From contig VZTI01002590.1 in assembly GCA_013397865.1 (NCBI GenBank), forward strand, positions 465,751 to 529,750: a DNA stretch of 64,000 nucleotides, given 5' to 3'. The DNA comes from Struthidea cinerea (taxonomy: Eukaryota > Chordata > Aves > Passeriformes > Corcoracidae). A model generated the notes under the pieces. That model was not told the origin of the DNA. It ran no database searches and saw only the letters and a list, made by a program, of their open reading frames with translations. Below, one piece after another: positions 58,868 to 64,000 of the stretch. The stretch's first letter is position 1. Every line of letters starts with the position of its first letter. Made by a program: the position numbers and the translations under genes.

Positions 58868-61800
58868 CTAAGAGGACATGAATAATTCATGGCTTCTGAA
58901 GCACACACGAGACAGATGATCCCAGAGCAACAAGGTATCCAGGTGTTCTCCTGTCAAGTGCAGTGACATGAGAGCACACTGTAAATCTGTTGGAGAGAAG
59001 CATACGCTCATCTCCATCTCACCAAGACACACTGTGAACTGGCTTCCAAAAGATGTGTTCCTGTTTTAACATCAAAAGGATGAAAAGCCCAGAGAAGGGG
59101 ACTAGCTAATAAAATGACTTAAACATTCACAGAATAGAAAATGCTCCCTGGCTCTAGCATATATTAAGAATTGACCTTAAAGTGTTTGCCTGGTTAGAAA
59201 TGAAAAAAAACAGCCTAAACCATACCCACCCCTGCTTCTTCAGTTTTGTGTATCTCGCTACATTTACTCCCCTTTCCCTCCCCTGATATGCACTTTCAGT
59301 GACCTTTTTCAGTGACATATTTTTCAAAAGTGTGGCAGTCACTCTTTTATCAGGAAAATAATCATCTTTGCTACATTGCTTGGTTGCTGATCCTCATCGT
59401 CAGGGTTTAGGCATAACTTTGGTTCCTATTGAAAATAATGCAATTGAAGCTTACATAGATTCCAAGATCACTTTTAATGAGAAATACTAACATGTAATAG
59501 TATGTTCAGGGTGATACACCTGACAGCCAGATGTAAAGCTCAAAATAGATCTGTGCCACCTTTGCAGCCCAGAGGGAGCAGTCATACAACGGTGTTAAAT
59601 GTGAAATATTGAACCTGCCCAGTGTTCAGTTTCTCCCAGGGTGTCCACTTCACCCTGAATGATTTCCCCTTCCCTCCCACTTGCCTCTCTACAACACCTC
59701 CTGGTTTTGCCAGCTCCTGAGCACATAAGGCAGAGGAGCAGCTAAACTTCACAGGTAACAGGACTCATTTTCAGGCGTTTGAAGACATTGTTATGCTTGG
59801 AAATATTCTACATTAGTACAGCATACGTCAAGCCCTTGAAATGGAAAAAACTAACTTTCATTTGAAAGCAGATTCTGTCTGTAAATTAGGTCTGAAGATA
59901 GGAGACAATGTGTAACTTTTACTGTGAATTTCCAATATAACTTTCTGGGGGGTTGAGAGGGTTTTTTTCATACACATAAGTGCTTGTTTCTTTTCTAAAG
60001 CTTTCCTGCATAATTTCAAGCACTGTATGAGGTATTTTACAGCCTAACCAGTTGAAACAAAGGAACATGCTATAGAGTCCACTCAAAACTCAATGCTTCT
60101 GGAGACATGAAGACACAAACAACCCAATTCTTTTGTAAAAAGGCACATAAGAAAGAGAAGGAAAAATGCACTAATTCAAGTAAATTGGTCACTCACAGAT
60201 TTATATGGTTGATGTGATTGGATACATTGCAGATATACAGTCTTTATGAACACACATACACACATCCATAGCTAATATGCACAGACACACATATATATAC
60301 AAAGTTAAAATCCCCAAACTCTTTGCTACTATTTTTTTATTTAGTTCATTATTAGTAATATTTAACTAACAATATTATGTCAACTGACCTTTTGACTTTT
60401 TTACCTAATTAACCTTGAAAGAGCAGATGTCTATAAAATCTGCTCTGAACCAGTCCAGTCTTTTCAGATTTACAGCTAAAGACATCTTTAGAACTGGTGA
60501 TGAATGCTCAGATTTAGTAAAAAGTAGTTCTTTTCATTGCCTCATTCATCAATTAAGTGTGATCAGACAGCACTGTGTAGTAACCAAAGTCCTGTTTCTT
60601 TATTGCGCTGATATTGCGTTTCCTTCCTTCTTAAGATCTCAGAAGAAACCCCCATGGACAGCATTTGTGCACCAAGCCAACGGAGAAGGCCACAACACAA
60701 CTAAAATACACGACTTTTTGTCTCTACTATGTGCCCAGCGAGCCTGCACTTAGGCTACCTGCACATGCTGGCACTCTTTTTTTTATCACCAGCCCCATCA
60801 AGCAGTGACTGTACAGGCCGTTCAATATGTGCCAAAACCACATTTCCACTTTGCTCTGTGGTTGCACGTGTGATCTGGCTTCAGCTGGGGGACTTTTTCT
60901 GTTGAGCAGAGACCCTCTGGCCTCAGCCAGCTCTGGCCCCAAGCTGGCTGGGGTCTGTCCCACACAGACAAACCTTTTCCCATGGAATGGCAAAACAGGG
61001 ATGGATGACCAGGCTCACCCTGTCTTAGCTCCTCCATAAGTCTACTGACACAATGTCATTGAGTTGTGGAAGTTAAACTTGTGTGTCTGCGATTTAAAAC
61101 AACACCACTATACAAAATTTACAGTTAAAATTTCCTGAAAGACAACGGTGTGAAGATTATGGGCTGTTAGGAGATCTGTTGTCAAAAATGCATCAAATTT
61201 ATGAATACAATATAAATATAAATTATATTTGTATAAATATAAATTTGATTTTCCTGACTGCCCACTTCCCCTTCAGTCCTAGCAACTGTTCTGTTTGAAA
61301 ACTACTCTGCATGACATAGATCAACAAGTTTTACTTGGCCAAAAGAATACGGACAAAGGAGAAAGGAGTTGCATACCAAAAAATCTGAAATTAAGAGCCA
61401 GTAGGCACATGTTGGGACATTCCTACTGTGCCACCCATCTCACAAACCTGATGCAACTTTCAGATGCCAGCTTGTGATGAAAAGTCCCTCCATTAACTGC
61501 ATATGGAGCCCAGTATCCCAATCTAGGTATTTAAATAATGTTTGAATTGGGTGATGTAAATTCCTCTGTGATCCCTTTATTCATTCCCACAAATGCACCC
61601 ATTGTTGCTCATTAGCTGTAATGTGAGAGTCAAGTTTCCAAACAGAGCACGAGAGCGCAAATTGCCCAGACATTTTGCAGTTCCCTGAACACATACGCTG
61701 TTATTGTTCATCAACCTCATCGACTGCAGCACCGGCATACGGAATCGTAACTGAGACCATGGGAGATGCCACACTGAATCCTGCACAGGCATCTTCATCC

Positions 61801-62869
61801 TGCACAGAGTTTTGTGTACAAAAATCTTGCACAGCAAGCAAGGACAGTTATCAGATACAGACTCAGTGTCCATTATATAAAAGCCATCAACAGAAGAGAT
61901 CATTACCAAAAAATCACTTCCCATTTACTCAAATTTGCATTCTGGTTTCCAATGTGTATAGAAAGTAATGTTGCACACAATAATTATGACAAATTAAATA
62001 ATTATATAAAACTACAAAAGCAAAAGGAAAAATCCTACCCAATCATCATCCAAATAGTAATAAAAAAGGAAGTGATTTTCATCTCACTTTTCTTTATTAA
62101 AAAATACACTCCATGAAAGTTCAATTCTTTCCCTCTAATTCTCTCTCAAGAGGGAGTTCCCATTTGACCTAAATGTCTATGCATGAAAAATTTATTAAGT
62201 GACGTGGTTTGCTTTATTTAGAATAAAAAGAATATCTGTTTGCCATTATTACTGTAGGGAGCAGAAGGCAATGCTAGGTCAGATGAACACAATGCTTAAA
62301 GGTTTCTTTGTCCTTATTATGACCTCCTGCTACCTAAATTGCATATTAAAATTCAAAATAATCCAAATAGAGATGCAATATCAAAATAATACCTTACTTA
62401 AAGTACCTACTACTTAAAAGAAATACTTATCATGGAGTTTATTATATCATACTGCCTGAAATGCTAGCACCTAAGTATTTCACATTGTATAGCAATGGAA
62501 AATTATGCTTCCCAATGTACCAATAAAGCATGAGTTTAGCATGACATTTACACATTGTAGACAGTTCTGCTTTTTTTAAAAGAAGTATATTTAAATTATT
62601 TACTAAGTATTTCTAAAGCATTTTCTTAATAAAGTTCTTTATACCTGCACATTTGTTGTTAATGTGGAAAGTGAAATTAAACCGCAGGAAGTGACTATAA
62701 GTAATAGGCACTTCAGGAAACCTTTCTGAAGTAAAAAAAATTCTTTTCTGGTACATGTATTTCCTCTCTTTTCCCATTTGGAGTTAGGCAAATGATTCCT
62801 TTCGATAAATGCTTAAAAGCTTGCATTGGTACTGGATTAATAAAATTAGGAATTTGAATTTACAATAGG
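58868..62869. other. non-coding stretch with short AT/CA-rich patches
   Basis: AT-rich unique DNA. Imperfect CA/TA dinucleotide runs occur at 60250-60302. A self-complementary AT-rich patch lies at 61205-61246 (two near-identical AATATAAAT blocks around TTATATTTG). A plus-strand frame of 112 codons at 60415-60753 and the overlapping frames at 60727-61039 and 61577-61968 lack known domains or splice context. Confidence 0.55.
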
Positions 62870-63094
62870 GCTTGTTCAGCTGTTTTATTTTATTAAAAAA
62901 TAAGGAAAATTTGGCACTTTAGTGACTACCTCACTGCTAACTTCCTGACATTTGACACTGACTTCAAGGAGGGCTATTTTTGCTAGTTTTTCTGGTACTT
63001 TACAGGTTTGGTGCTGCCATCCTTTCTCTGATGCAGGAAATTGTAGTCACACGCAGCCTGAGCCAGATTTCAAAAGCCATGTGCGTGATCAGCT
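62870..63094 (-). terminator. candidate 3' UTR and poly(A) signals for the membrane-protein exon
   Basis: On the minus strand two overlapping AATAAA hexamers (complements of 62884-62889 and 62889-62894) lie about 200 nt after the TGA stop at 63097-63095. They would give a short 3' UTR. This spacing is what makes a terminal exon plausible, although AATAAA is common in AT-rich DNA. Confidence 0.35.
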
Positions 63095-63334
63095 TCATGC
63101 AAACATAGCTACTAAATATTCTGCAGTATCTTCTGAAAGGAAGCCAGCGTCTTGTCTGGGTAAAATTGTCTTTAGAAGAAATACCAGGCCGATGACAGCA
63201 ACCAAATACAGAGGCCATGTGAGTCCCCAGTACTGGTATCCAATTTCTGTCAAGCCTGACCTCAGCATGGCACCCGTGAGGACAAGGAAAGCTCTGGCTC
63301 CATCCTCATTCTGCTCTTTTCTCTGTGCTGCTTG
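63095..63334 (-). CDS. candidate terminal coding exon of an unrecognised membrane protein (partial)
   Basis: The minus-strand frame from 63334 gives 79 residues and a TGA stop at 63097-63095. It starts just after an acceptor-like CTTTCTGACAG, with an in-frame stop inside that acceptor and a possible branch-point CATTAAC about 25 nt upstream. Residues 1-14 are charged and polar. Residues 15-22 are hydrophobic (AFLVLTGA). Residues 40-54 form a clear membrane span within WGLTWPLYLVAVIGLVFLL, then lysine. The tail ends FLSEDTAEYLVAMFA and is acidic. An ATG at residue 23 would alternatively start a 57-residue single-span micropeptide. I do not recognise the family. A chance hydrophobic frame cannot be excluded. 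The upstream exons would lie beyond 64000. Confidence 0.38.
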   Translation of the reverse strand, partial: QAAQRKEQNEDGARAFLVLTGAMLRSGLTEIGYQYWGLTWPLYLVAVIGLVFLLKTILPRQDAGFLSEDTAEYLVAMFA

Positions 63335-64000
63335 CTGTCAGAAAGCACCCTGGTTAATGCCAGTAGGGAAGCAGAGGTCTAGTTACACAAACTGGGAAAA
63401 TGGAGATTTTTGTACATATAAACCTCAACTCAAGAAAAGTAATAGTTTAGGTTAAAAGCATAACGGGGTCATATCGTGCAAGGTATATTGTGTGCTGTTT
63501 AATGAAAGAGGGACACCTCCAAAATGCATATGCTCCTATTGGGGAGGCCACCTGAGTCCCACAGCCAGTCAGCATCAGTGATGCTTGTAAGAAAAGACAA
63601 CATAAACCCAAGGACAGAGACAATAAACTCTTTCAGAGAGTTTTCAAGCCCATGTTAAACCCAGGTGACCTGGTTTAGATACAGTTGGTGAGAGGCTTGG
63701 GAAAGGAGGTGGAAAGCAGTGCGTGGTGGTCCATCGCTTCAGGTCATCACAAAACCTGCTGTTTATGGTGCACTCACCTGAGTGGCACAAAGGGCATTTC
63801 TGGGAGGAACTCTTCAGAACCCCCAGAGTACTGGTGATGTTCCTGGAGAACATGTCTGAATGCTGCTACCTACACTGCCATGTGAAGAAGGAAGCTGAGG
63901 CAGTTATGGATGCTTTCTGTGCCCTCATATGCCAGAGCTGAGTGCAGGACTCTGAGGACTTGTTTTTCCACTCTGGCTTTTGGAGTTAACAGGGTGAAAA
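63335..64000. other. non-coding or intronic stretch at the right edge, with one protein-like plus frame
   Basis: A plus frame of 72 codons (63723-63941) ends in a cysteine-rich helix-like segment around ENMSECCYLHCHVKKEAEAV. Codon use looks ordinary but no family is recognised and there is no clear acceptor. If the minus-strand exon at 63334 is real, this stretch would be its upstream intron. Confidence 0.4.

Noticed and set aside
61201..61246. AT-rich self-complementary patch
   Set aside because: It is built from short AATATAAAT blocks. The complementarity is expected from simple AT-rich sequence.
1..64000. CRISPR arrays, operons, integrases, toxin-antitoxin or other prokaryotic defence systems
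   Set aside because: No array-like spaced repeats, ribosome-binding-site/operon organisation or prokaryotic gene density is present. The window is vertebrate non-coding DNA.

Overview
This window is nuclear DNA from a bird, most likely neoavian. The evidence is the repeat content: many 5'-truncated CR1 LINE 3' ends in both orientations, several with the CR1-type terminal 8-mer repeat (ATTCTGTG or ATTCTATG). There are also solo LTRs of avian endogenous retroviruses. The base composition is AT-rich, repeats are sparse, and the structure is that of long introns or a gene desert. No bacterial, phage, plasmid or CRISPR feature was seen, and no operon logic applies.

Layout. From 1 to 37.2 kb the DNA is almost entirely AT-rich single-copy sequence. 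It carries CR1 relics at 11.4, 13.2, 16.4-17.1, 18.2 (an older type) and 30.0-30.5 kb. It also has a probable minus-strand LTR at 20.3-20.7 kb and a 131-base assembly gap at 16790-16920 whose two edges repeat each other. At 37.36-37.79 kb a small CpG-rich island ends in a strong splice donor. This is the best promoter or first-exon candidate in the window, on the plus strand, with no recognised product. CR1 copies follow at 40.6-41.3 kb and 45.3-45.75 kb. The stretch 48.6-52.3 kb is the densest repeat block. It holds a three-level nest (CR1, LTR, CR1) and, next to it, a second CR1 cut by a 602-bp solo LTR with a perfect 6-bp target-site duplication. From 52.3 to 63 kb the DNA is again mostly featureless, apart from a short CR1 tail at 56.4 kb, a possible LTR at 57.5 kb and a 94-bp tandem duplication at 58.7 kb.

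Genes. No complete protein-coding gene is recognisable. The longest open frames are either inside CR1 elements (reverse-transcriptase remnants) or chance frames. The one stretch with real coding character is a minus-strand frame at 63334-63095. It predicts a 79-residue C-terminal piece with a membrane span, a splice acceptor at its start and tandem AATAAA signals about 200 nt after its stop. I do not recognise the family. If it is real, the rest of the gene lies beyond the right edge.

No previously undescribed multi-gene system is visible. The most informative observations are the nested transposon stratigraphy, the perfectly bounded solo LTR, the likely false duplication at the gap, the CpG-island first-exon candidate and the membrane-protein terminal-exon candidate. 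Family assignments rest on recalled consensus features, not on a database search.
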